Positions 11,311 through 22,000 of a stretch of 64,000 nucleotides of DNA are shown one piece after another (positions within the stretch are counted from its first letter, which is position 1; each line of letters begins with the position of its first letter). Source of the stretch: Gymnopus androsaceus JB14 (taxonomy: Eukaryota > Basidiomycota > Agaricomycetes > Agaricales > Omphalotaceae); assembly GCA_009733575.1 (NCBI GenBank), contig ML769409.1:239867-303866 (forward strand), read 5' to 3'. The notes beneath the pieces were generated by a model. The model searched no databases and was not told the origin of the DNA. It was given only the letters and a program-made list of their open reading frames with translations. The position numbers were made by a program, and so were the translations under genes.

Positions 11311-12935
11311 CATAATGCACACCGAGTTTCTCGACATTTCGCAATAAACACCCGCATCCCAGCCTTTTCTAGGTGATCCAGCGGCGAGAAGAGATCCAAG
11401 TTTTCTTTTCGATTATGAATGACCAATTCGACTGATCGCAGACAAGATACGCCTATAGAAGCAGCATATTCGGGGTTGGGAAGCCAACGCGATGCAATTG
11501 TTTCCACAAATGCAGATACGTCAAGTTTATCCCCATCCTTGACAATTAAAGACAGATTCTTTAAGGAGGGTACCAAAGGTTGGAGATTGGACGGATGAAT
11601 GCCATGAAGATTTTCAATGAGCACGGTAGTGACCGGTAAGCATGTTGGTTTGGCAAGCAGCGCATCATGTATTAACAGGTCTTGGAGGGAAGGGACTTGT
11701 TGTAGAAGATTGACTGCATCTTCGCCAGAGAGGGACAATCCACGTAATGAGAGTAGAGTAACGCTGCATCGAGATCTTGACAAGAGTTTCTGCAGCTCGC
11801 CTTTGGGCCAATAGGGATATGGTGGTATATTGGTCCTATTAGTATGAGCCAATTCCAGAGACCTCAAAGAGGGGAACGTAAATGATGAAAGGATAGCTTC
11901 AATCGTATCCGAATTATGTCGAGTAAAAGTGCCAGTGATGGAGAATGAGACAACGTGCTTGGATGTGAGCGGATCATCTGGCGTTTCATAGCCGATATCG
12001 AAGTCTGCACGAAGCCCTATGACTTGGAGATTAGGACATACAGCAATGACAGGATACACATTGAGTAAGCCTGTGTCAAGCTCCAGTGTAGTGATCTGTC
12101 CCCAAGGAAAGCCCTGTGTAGCCACATCTACGTAGCCAAAAAGGGACAAAGCATGTAGGCGTGGAGCATGCTGAAATAAGCCCAGTTCAGCTGGAAAGGC
12201 TTCGTCACCATCATAATCCGACATGTCTATCTCAACAGTCTCCAGAGCTGGGAAAGCTATAGATGGGTTGGCGAATAATCCCGGATGTGAATCTGGCGAG
12301 AAATTGCCTCTAAAAGACAAATTACGCCAGCGATGTGATTGTGCAAGAAGAAGGTGGAAACCTGGATGCTCAGGCTTCTCCTCCCAATAACCAGCGCTGA
12401 TGTACATAGATAGTAATTGGTCTCTGGAACGCTCCATATAAAGCTTTATTTGCGACGTGGCTGCGTTTTGGTTCGGGTCCTCGAAATCGAAATCATCAAT
12501 AGAGCAAAAATCCACTGCAAATCGCGTCCAAATCTGTGAGCAAGAGTTGACCAACTCACGCCACCGAGTGCAGACTGCGCCAATAACGATCACATTCGGG
12601 ACGCCGAAGCGACCATCGTTATCGCCACAACAAAACAAGAATATTCGTAGGAAGAGTTCGTTGGGAAGTTTTCGGATGGGAGCCCGAAGCGAACGAAGCT
12701 TTTTCATGTAGTCCTCGAGTCGCTTTTTCTGGAACTTGATAGAGAGAATCCGCATCTGAAGCTCGTGAAGCTCGGTCTCGTAGTCTTCAAGATCTTTCTC
12801 TGCGAGCTGCAGAATCTGGAATATCTCTGAGCTTTCTGAAGGGCATGTTCCATATCCAGATCGTAGTTTGGTGTGTATAGACGCATTATCGATTGTAACG
12901 CGCAAACTGGAGAGAGCCATCCGTTCGATTATCAT
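10537..12935 (-). CDS. Chimeric F-box protein with LisH-regulator C-terminal tail
   Basis: Two exons are proposed, 12935-11061 and 10998-10537, about 778 residues. The N-terminal 543 residues are a typical mushroom F-box protein: a coiled coil at about 42-80, an F-box at about 87-135 (IRKLPNELFLRIFLFCC, CTRWRELVNSCSQIW) and an LRR-like remainder. From about residue 544 the sequence changes to Pro/Met/Gly-rich sequence (MNGFQGGMGQMN, MPGMPGQSGMMTTPQMQ) nearly identical to the LisH protein at 16229-18722. The intron donor after CAGATGCAG and the acceptor before CCGAT are conserved with that gene, so splicing keeps the frame through to the shared ending FGQWFNPNDQALDGSLDPMK. F-box proteins act as SCF ubiquitin-ligase adaptors; the tail comes from a transcriptional regulator. 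Without splicing the ORF stops at 11043. Confidence 0.75.
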
Positions 12936-13417
12936 ATAGCGATCCTAGGTAAGTATTTCATAAGAAAGAGAAATAGTTTTAAAACATGTACGGGAAACGC
13001 ACGAGAGGAACAGCTACAACTTCTACAGAACTTGCAGAGATGATGAAATTCCGGGGAAAAGGTTACGGCGCCAATGGCTGAGCGCTAAAACTTTTGATTC
13101 CGACGACAATGGTCTCCACAACATTTAGGTTTCATGCCTTACCACTTACACGACCACTTACACGATGGCTAATAATACTTGCTCCTGATTCCGAGACGGA
13201 AGACGATACATAGGATACATGATCTTACACGATGTAGATCTTACCCCATCTTCCATATCCTTTACTCATTTTTCACTAGGATTATTAGCCCGCCTGCCCA
13301 AACCTTCCGACCGATTTCGAAATCCAATCCCTTTTTTTTGTCGAACAGGTTATTTATAATCACACTCTGGTATTCTCCTGCTCTCTCGGACGACCATCTC
13401 CCGGAGCCTTCAAGCAA
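12936..13417. other. Intergenic, F-box promoter side
   Basis: No gene is seen. This lies between the F-box start and the breakpoint where the second vezatin copy begins (near 13418). The proposed duplication junction therefore lies within about 11310-13418, together with the F-box gene. Confidence 0.5.
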
Positions 13418-14170
13418 CCAGCCGAGGAAGAGCCAAGCACGAGCCGTTTCATCCATGCCAACACATGCGGAGGCTATATAGTCTGCTCTAGACGATGCAC
13501 GAGAGCACTTGGTGAAGTGCGCTGCTAGCCCTCAACCGAGGATGCATCGTCGGATGAGGTTCAACAAATGAGGAACACCGAGTTTTACAAGCTCATGAAC
13601 GGCTTTCGTCGCGAACTGGGACTCGCTTTGTGTGAATGTGAAGAGGACGGAAACATCTCTTGGTTGTCGTTACCTCGACAGCATTCAGAGCAAAACGAGC
13701 TTTAGAGTATGAAGTTTTTTTTTTAGATCCTACAGATCGTGTCGATATCGTCAGCACAAATTGGACGATGTTACATCGCATCTTCTACTCACTTTTACCT
13801 CCAAACATCTTCTGCCTCCTGGTATCGAGCAATTTTACGAAGGTGACTCGGGTACTGCTCCAGCGTTTAATCGCGGACGTTCCAAGTTGATTAGGGAGGA
13901 GCGTATTCAGCTGGTAATGAAGCCGAAAGAGGAAGGACAGCTGAGTCGGTCAGGAGATCAAATGCTGCCAATCAGGGAGAGGTGGGGTACCTGAGGTGAA
14001 GTCTTGCAGGAGCTGAAGTTGGTCATCTGGAGAGATGGCTGAAGGGCAGGTCAGGCTAGGGAAGGAAGTTTTCGTTATATCTCTATGGTATATTGCTCGT
14101 TAATTGCTATCCATGTTTGCTGAAGTCGTACTCATAGTCATCCATATACGATGCTGAAAAGATGTTTCTG
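13418..14170 (+). pseudogene. Truncated copy of the vezatin-like gene 3' end
   Basis: Sequence from GAGGAAGAGCCAAGCACGAG to the downstream region matches 8885-9800 of the intact gene, including GTCTGCTCTAGACGATGCAC, TTTTACGAAGGTGACTCGGG and AGGAGATCAAATGC. It has internal deletions (for example about 13530-13690), a stop within the coding frame near 13705 and a shortened C-terminus, and lacks everything upstream. It cannot make the protein. It is useful as an outgroup for the frameshift at 9322 in the intact copy. Confidence 0.85.
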
Positions 14171-14204
14171 GATGCTAATTTCGCTTCAACGTAATTCGTG
14201 GAGG

Positions 14205-14405
14205 GATATGGTGTCAAAAAAATCTAGATCTACACCTTCGGCACACCGACAATTCTTCTCCCAAATATTGATAAGAACTGCAAAATTCGGAAAAAAGCAT
14301 TTACTAAATTTCAAGTAGTGGCGGAGCACGGCTGGATGGGTCCATGGGAGGTGTAAACCTGGTACGACATCTGGCGTTCTATTTATTTTCTTTGATTCTC
14401 GGAAA
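14205..14405 (+). pseudogene. Degenerate fragment of the secreted-protein gene
   Basis: This matches the last exon of the gene at 14755-15411 in patches: GGCACACCGACA, CCCAAATATT, AACTGCAAAA, GGGAGGTG and a closing CTCGGAA. The frame is lost. It lies directly after the vezatin pseudogene, so at least two copies of the secreted-protein gene once stood here. Confidence 0.6.
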
Positions 14406-14754
14406 CAAGCAACCAAACACCGCTTTTTGCGTACAGAATGAAGCTCTTCAGTTGCTTTTCAGACAGCGATATGCATTTGAATCGTGCCGTGTAATAAATC
14501 TTTCCTTCCTTCCTTCCACCACATGTACGTTATGCTTCAGATGCAGTTCCGATTATGATCGTATCACTGCCTTCTCCTTGCTGGCCATACTTAAGGACAA
14601 TGGATCTTGGACTCGGAATCTTGGAGGTAATTCGGTACCCCTTCACTTTTTTTTTCCAACTCGCTGGCCGAGTTTGGTCCTTTAACAGTGAGTTCAGATT
14701 CAGATTCCATTAACCGATAATGCTTAATCCATCCATTCCAAAGAACGCTTGATA

Positions 14755-15411
14755 ATGCGTTTCATTGACTACTTGTTTACTGTAGCTGCAGCTTTCGGTT
14801 TGGTCTCGACCATGTGGACTGTGTACGCGGTACCCATCGTTGTAAGTTTAGTTAACTTCGATGCCATTTAAGTGCTACAACTAACTAATCATGACCATCA
14901 TCTCTACTAGCCCAGTGAGGATATCAATTTCGCCTCCCTCCTAAGTCCTGCAGGGATAAGTCAAATTGAGACTCGTGGAGGCTGCCAAAGCTGTCTTCCC
15001 GCCGTCAACTCCATAGTCACCACTACGTTAACTCGCATCCCGACCTATGATACCCCATGCACGCCCACTCAAAAAGACAATCTCCGACGTCTAATCAAAG
15101 ATCTCGTTCACAATTCCACCGGTACCCAAGGAGCTAGACTCGGAGTCGTCCTCAGAGGCACACCGATATTTGATTTCCCAAATATTCTGAACTGTAAAAC
15201 TCGGGATAATGGTAGATTTAATGCGTTTGATCTCAAGGTGGATAGGGGCGGGAATGGGAGGTGCCAACCTTCGGCACCTTGCGCTGGGTTTGTTTTCTTG
15301 GACTCGGAACATGGGGGTTTAGCGGATGTCTACAATGGAATTGTCATTTTCAATGGTTCGACTGCTGAAGAGTGGGATCATCAACATCGAGTAGTATGGG
15401 GGAGTGAATAG
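14755..15411 (+). CDS. Small secreted Cys-containing protein
   Basis: ATG 14755 opens MRFIDYLFTVAAAFGLVST, a clear signal peptide with likely cleavage after VYA or nearby. One intron (donor GTAAGTTTAG, acceptor CTACTAG) leads to PSEDINFASLLSPAG and a mature domain of about 185 residues with a CQSC motif, a later single cysteine in ILNCKTRDNG, and CQPSAPC. It ends at TAG 15411. No family is recognised. Small secreted proteins of this style are common in wood- and plant-associated fungi, but no role can be assigned. No frameshift is needed. Confidence 0.7.
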
Positions 15412-16228
15412 TTCGCGCTTTGTCGGGATCTGGTTACAGCGACTTTTACGACACATACAGTAATACTTGATACCATTCGAAACTCAGCTGACATATAATT
15501 ACACATACCAGTGACACTGACATTCCTTAATCAGACTTGTCAAATTCACCAATGAGAGCTGCTGGAGGAATTACGATTTAAACAAAACAAGATACAGGGG
15601 GCGGCAAGAGACTAGACTATTAAACAGACAGACAGATAGACAACCAATGGCAAAAAAATATGAGCCTAAAATGAAATGAAGAATAGAAGAAATGAGACGA
15701 GATGAGACAAGAGAATGAACCGAACGTAGCGAGAGGAAGTAGTACTGATATAGACACACACAAAAGTACCTGGCCTGAAGAAAAAAAATTAGCAACGTTG
15801 TACATGTGAGGAACGCCGAAAGGGAAGTGATATAAGCAGGAAAGGCTAGGGAATGGAAGGGAGGACGCAAAAATATCTAGTATGGAGTGCAGGTGTATTA
15901 CCTACGCTCACCAAAAAAAAATAATTCCATGGAAAGCGAAGGGGATTTTGGTTTAAAAAAATTTGAATAAATAAGTAGGAAAACAGCCTTGCACAGCACA
16001 AAAAAATAGAAGGGAAAAAAAGAGATGAAAAAAACGAGCACAGCGAACAAATGGACGATAGTACAGTAGTGAAAACTCAACGAATATAGCAGATAGATAA
16101 TATGTTTGCGTGCAGGTATCTCCTCCTTCCAAAAAAAAAAGATCCAGATGAATCGAATCGAATCGTCCCTTCGAGTTTGCGTTTGAGCTCCGAGTCCGAG
16201 TTCCCGTTCGTCCTACCCATAGGCTAGG

Positions 16229-18722
16229 CTACTTCATAGGATCTAGCGAATCATCCAGCGCCTGGTCATTCGGATTAAACCACTGCCCGAAATCTCTCTC
16301 GAAATTTAAGTCTCCGCTGTCCCTGAATATACTTGGATCAAACGTATCCAACGCACCGCCGATATCGTTCATAAAGTCTGCACTAAACAACGGTAGATCT
16401 GGTGTCATCCCGTTTGTCATCATACCCATATGAGGAGCAGGATTACCAGCCAGCATCGAAGGTGAGGGATCCATGCTTGGCGGAGGAGGATTTGGGTTTG
16501 GATTGGAGTTGGGGGTTGGATTTTGCGATGGAGGCCCGGGCTGGTGGTTTAGACCTAGTGGGCCTTGTCCTTGTCCTTGTCCGCCGGGAGGCCCAGGCGT
16601 CGAAGAGTTTCCTCCTGACGCTGACTGAGGTGTCATACCCTGTATTTGAAGGCGGATGTGGTAACATGTTTGATCTGGGTGAATCATCGACTTTCATCAT
16701 ATTATTGTTGTCTTTCGATAAATCCTTCATTCCAGGTGATGGTGGCGGCATTATACCTGCCCCAGGTTTGGACATGCGATTGTTTCCGCCTCCGGGACCG
16801 CCAGGGAACTGTGGTGTTGGGTTGGGGCCGCCTGGAGCGCCACCGAAGGAGGGATCGGACGGGGATGCGACTCCGCCTGTATGCAACTGCCCACGGTGGA
16901 ACGTTGTTAGTGAATTTCTATAATGCGCAGGTCCGTCCGGTTGTCGAGGTAGATTCATCGGCTATACACGGATATTTGTCAGTTCGGGGTCGGAGAAATA
17001 CAGACGGAAAGAAAAGCTGACCTGCATCTGAGGCGTCGTCATCATTCCCGACTGTCCAGGCATTCCGGGCATTGGCGGGGACATTGAGTTCATCGAATGT
17101 GGAGGTACGTTGGCTCCCATCGGAGGCGGTCCTGCCATATTCATCTGACCCATCCCGCCTTGGAATCCATTCATTGAAGCATTCATTGGTCGCATAACTA
17201 TTGGCGGCTGACCTGGACCTGGACCCGGACCTGGACCAACAGGACCTCCAGGCGGACCCATACCGTTCGAAGGCTGAGTCATACCAGGCTGTGGAGGATG
17301 CGGATATGCATGGTTCTCTACAGGAGACCTGCGAGGTTTCTTGGTAGGAGGCGAGCCGGTTCCGGGGACATCAAGCTGTAGAGTTACAAACGAAGCAAGT
17401 CAGCATACCATTCATCAAATTTGATCCTCGCAAATGCAATGATCTCGAGAACTCGATTACGTTACTTACGTCTTCTCGAGGGGACGTGCTGTTCCGTTTT
17501 CCTGCTCCTCTACGCTGAGGCATAGTTGAAGGACCGGCTGCAGCGTTAGCAGGACCAGGTGTTCGACTTTTTCTTTGCCATAAGCCATGAACACGTTTCT
17601 GAAGAAATCAGACACGTTGACGATGATAAGAAAAAAGCTTACCTTTTCGTCCATGTTCATGCTTGGAAGCTCTTTCCCGCTGAGTCCGAGTTCCTCCTTC
17701 AACGCTGTGAGAATACTTGGTTGTAACCGCATCAGCTCGTTCGTGACATGGTCTTGTTGCATTGAGGGCTGCGGCTGTCGGGCAGACATTGGCACGCTTA
17801 TGTCCATGGACGGACTTCGATGCATCATGCTTCCCATTTGGCCTGGACTCGCTGTCCGACTAGGTGGACGAGTCATGTAGCCATGGGGGATACCCTGCAT
17901 TCCGTTATTAGGCGGAGGTGGTGGCATGCGTGGACCCGGGTGCGGAGACTGGTGCAACGGCTGTTGCTGCTGTGAGGGATGTGGGCCAGCTGGGGAGTGG
18001 GACATTGTTGGAGAAGAAAACGGAGGACCGTTGCCAGCTGAGCCTCTTGGATTTCCAGGCATGGTTTGCCGTGGCTGACCTGGCATTGGCGGCGCAGAAC
18101 CATTTAAGTGAGATCCAGAAGGAAAGCCTGGATTCGGACCGACACCGTTTGGCATGGGTCCATTGGGAGGAAAAGGACGGTTATGCATGGGCAAGCGTGA
18201 GCTGGGTCCTGGCTGGCCTATCGCTGTTAATGGAAGTGCTCTTGCTCGATTATTAGCTTGATTTGCTTGGTGCTAGCAATAATGTTAGAACTAAACGACT
18301 TTTAACGACTGCAACACACTTGGGTATATATCAGCGCATCCTCCGATCCGTTTCCGCTCGCTTTTGCAGTAAAAAGAACCCAGAAAACACTCCACCATCT
18401 ATGTGACCAAGTCGAATTAGCGGATGGCCAAATCCACAGAGAAATCGCGTACTCGAATAAGAGCCCTTGCCTGGCATTAATCGGGGGCTGGGACTCTGGT
18501 GGAATTTCAGCCTCGGCCAGCAGTTCCCGTGCAGTTCTGCGGAATCCTCGCTTGAAGCAATAGTCGTATATATAAATGTTGAACCTAGAGAATGAAGTGA
18601 GGAATTGTCCTTGAGCCCAACTGAGAAGCGTACATCCTGTCTCCTTCCCAGGACAGAGGATTCTGGGGGTCATTATGATTCTGCGCAGACGAATGGGCCG
18701 GCCCCGCTTGGACATTGGCCAT
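16229..18722 (-). CDS. LisH-domain transcriptional regulator, Flo8/SSDP-like
   Basis: The model starts at ATG 18722 (MANVQAGPAHSSAQNHND) and ends at 16229. After an intron the LisH helix pair reads MFNIYIYDYCFKRGFRRTARELLAEAEIP in two halves across the joint. A spliced joint then gives LLFE-WWSVFWVLFTAKASG and GSEDALIYTQHQANQ. This LisH plus WWSVFW signature marks fungal Flo8/Som1 and animal SSDP/SSBP co-regulators of adhesion and morphogenesis genes. The rest is Pro/Gly/Met/Gln-rich, with a basic patch (PPTKKPRRSP) that could be a nuclear signal and a conserved acidic-hydrophobic end (LPLFSADFMNDIGGALDTF). One frame break near 16636 is resolved either by a 56-nt intron or by removing one G from GGG. 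Confidence 0.8.
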
Positions 18723-19079
18723 CGTCGAGTGTCAAAGCTGGCAGCGAGTCTGACTGTGAGATTTTGAGGAGCAAATTAGGTTCCGTTCGGCTGCAGAGGG
18801 ATTTCGTCCGATTTATAGGATGTAATGCGGGGAGCCTGCAAAAAAGAAGCGGTATTCACAGCAACAAAACAAAAAGAGAATGCTACAGCGAAAAGAACAG
18901 AAGAAGATTGGCCAAGCACAACAAGTGTAAAATGATAGCCCAATTGTGTCCACAGGGTCCGGTGCTTACGGCGACCAAAAAAAAGCAGTGCAATTTTGGT
19001 CGCTGCGCCAAAGTTTGTATATATTGCTACATTAACTATCTATCTACTATACACTATCCTAGTATTATTATTATTATTT
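18723..19079. other. Intergenic, nothing recognised
   Basis: Upstream region of the LisH gene and downstream of the START-domain gene. It contains A-rich runs and a TATTATTATTATT stretch near 19065-19080. Confidence 0.5.
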
Positions 19080-22000
19080 CTAATGTCGTCGCACGACTGC
19101 AATCTGGAAATCCCATCCTCCAACAATATACTTGACTTCAAATAGCCTCCGCATCTCTCTCCATCCAACTACCTGAGCTTCCTCGGCCTCTCCAATGTCT
19201 CTCACCACATAGATAAAATCGGCAGGCGAAAGCAAGGACCGAAACAACGACCCAACAAGAAACGAGATAAGTGCGATGATGATCAACGTTGACACGGGAT
19301 AGAGCCCCGTGGGTCGCTCGTTTCGCTGCACCCTTGGTCCCATTACAGCGATTTGTTCTCCTCCAGACGCTAAAGTACCTCCATTGGCAGTAAACCGCGT
19401 CAAAGGATTCGGATACGACTGCAAAAAATTGAAAAACATCCCTCCAGTGCTCCCAACAGCAGGCGTATGACTAGGTCGTGGTGTCTCTGGGGGTTCAGGC
19501 GCCGCCTGCTGTTATACACGCGCACAATTAATCAACATGAACGACACCAACAACAGTAGTAGAAAGACCCTTACCGTTCCCGAAACGTTTTCACCACTAT
19601 TATTGTTATCAGCACTAGAGCCATTCTTCTCTATCCCATCCCCAGGTTCATTCGCCTCTCCATCACCCACGGACATTTGCACATCCTTCGTAACGTCAGG
19701 ATCGAGAAGGCTATCTGCAATACCAACAGGCGTCCTGAGATCATCCGGTAGCGCATCCAGTTCATTTGTCGCTCTATGAAATCATGATATCAAGTCGGAG
19801 ATTAGAAAATCAGGGCCTGTGCAACTTCTCACCAACTCACCTCGACAGTACACCCATTTTCGATATCCTGTCGTCCAATAGCACCTCCCTGCCTAGCGCT
19901 GTAAGTGACTCCTTTTCACCAACAACCACCACCTCCCATCCGTTCCGATCCGCATCCCATGCTCCTCTCCCGCTACCAGCACCAGCGCCACCTCCTGGTC
20001 CCTTCCTGCCATCAACAACCACGACTTTGCCCATGCCTACACTCTCCGGCCTCACCTCAACCCTCACCACCGCCCCTCCCTCCTCCATCTCAACCAGCCA
20101 ACTTGGCTTTGGCGGCGCCTGCTGCACCTCCCCCGTAAGCGGATCCTGCACCGTAGATATCTGATACTGCGCCGTAGGCAGCGTCAGTCGAAGTAGATGT
20201 CTCGTGGGGGACTCCGAGGTGTCCGTATTCATTCCCGAAGAATGCAGTGGAGAAGAAGGCATGGTGTTGAGTGTGTATAGAATTGGTAGTTCAAACTCGT
20301 TGTCTGAGATGAACGTTTCACTTGGATTCGCATTTTCGTCCGAGGACGGAGACGAGCTTGGGAACAACGAATCCAAGTTGATCGGTTTCGGTTTGTTAGG
20401 GCCTTTGAGTCGAGAACGTGAAGGTGATTCAGACGAACCCCGTCCACGTCCAGCTACTTTAGTAGTCCGAGTTTTAGATTTTAATACAACCATGTACCCC
20501 TTTGGATAAAGTTTCGAGTCTATCACGATCTCGCCTACCAGCAAATCCGTGTTTTGCTTAACCTCGCCTTTGAGTGTGAATGCAGAGGATGAACGGCCTC
20601 GGAAACCCGAGCTTGACCCGGAAGCGGTACGTTCGCGATGGTGACCGTTGCTACTGCTTGACGACGTTGTTGGTGAGGGAGGGAAAGTAGGTGCTACCGA
20701 CGACGACGACGACGACGATACACCCTGAAGAGTATCCAGACTTGAATTACTCGACGACGATTCGGTCAGAGTATTAAGCCCCACTCTACTCGCACGCGGT
20801 GTAATCTGCTGTTGCTGCGAGTGTCTTGCGGGACTCAACGACCCCTTGGCCTTGGCGTCGAATCCAGGATACATCACCAACATCGTACTCTCATAAATCC
20901 TCGAAGACGCATCATACTTAGTCTTCAACAACGTCCTACAATCATCCCTCCTCCTCAGGTTCCACCCAAGCTTGGCATACGTCTCAGCTTCCATATCCTC
21001 GTCTTTCCTATCAGCCAAAACGAGCCCAGCTGCAGGCAAACGAGTAACAGGCAGCGACGACGACAGCATAGTGCTCTTGACGTACGACTCGACAGCGAGA
21101 ATGGCGCGCGGGATCGTGGCGTTGATTAGAGAGTTTACAGCCGCGGGGAGCGAGCCAGCGTAATCCACTGCAACCAAGCGTGTACACCTAGACGACGGGA
21201 CAGCGTAATTCTCCTTTGTATATGGATCTAGAGTCTCTAGAATCCATGCATCGATGTACACCCGCCCAATGGGCAATCCATACGAGTTGTACTTTGCCGA
21301 AGAAAACTGACTGGCAGAGTCGGGGCTGAACGAAGTAGACACGCAGAAAATGGCGTTTCGACTACCAGTCCCATTACTAGTGTCTCCTACACCAGTTCCC
21401 GAGGCTCCTACGACCTCAATGCTCCTCCTAGACACCGGGGGAGATGAACCTTGAGCTCGCGCCATCACAGAAGCGATATAAAATCCTCGATCCCGAAACG
21501 GAAATCCCCCCTTTGACACAACAAAGCTCGTCTTGCACTCACTCCCATACGACTCGAGCATCCTCTCCGAATCAAACCTATCATCCCACTTTTTCCTACA
21601 CTCGGGTTCCATAATTACCGTCGCTAATTCCTCCGCCGAAATCCCTTCAATCACCTTCTCCCCTTTGTGTATCGGAATAACAGGTGAGATATCCGATGCG
21701 AGCTTTCGCCGAATTGAAAGACCACCTGGCTTGTCGCTCACGAGAGCCCAACCAGCTTGAGGCGTTGTACTGCAGTGATAATTCTGCGTCCAAGCAAGCA
21801 CGTCGAGGACGTAGTGTATTGGAAGCTTGGATGAGGAAAGCACTGCATCATCTACCCCCACTGCAATAGGTGAAATCGCCGCAATAGTTTGCTGAGTGGT
21901 CGCAGTAGCCTGATCAACCGCATACGTGAAAAACCTTGCTAGGGGACTCGAGATTTTCGGTAGAGTACTCGACGAAGGTCCATTACCCGTATTCGGTACA

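Larger units (their letters stand above)
13418..17250. repeat. Partial tandem duplication, unit 2
   Basis: Second unit of the duplication described at 8885-11310: truncated vezatin 3' end, shared non-coding sequence, and the LisH 3' part, which here continues into the full LisH gene. It also carries the secreted-protein gene and its fragment, absent from unit 1. Confidence 0.8.

Noticed and set aside
16402..16923. A 173-residue forward open frame
   Set aside because: It is the antisense shadow of the proline/glycine-rich LisH gene exons and shows no independent features.
20690..20760. Runs of GAC/GTC codons that looked like a microsatellite
   Set aside because: They encode a poly-Ser linker of the START-domain protein and are in frame.
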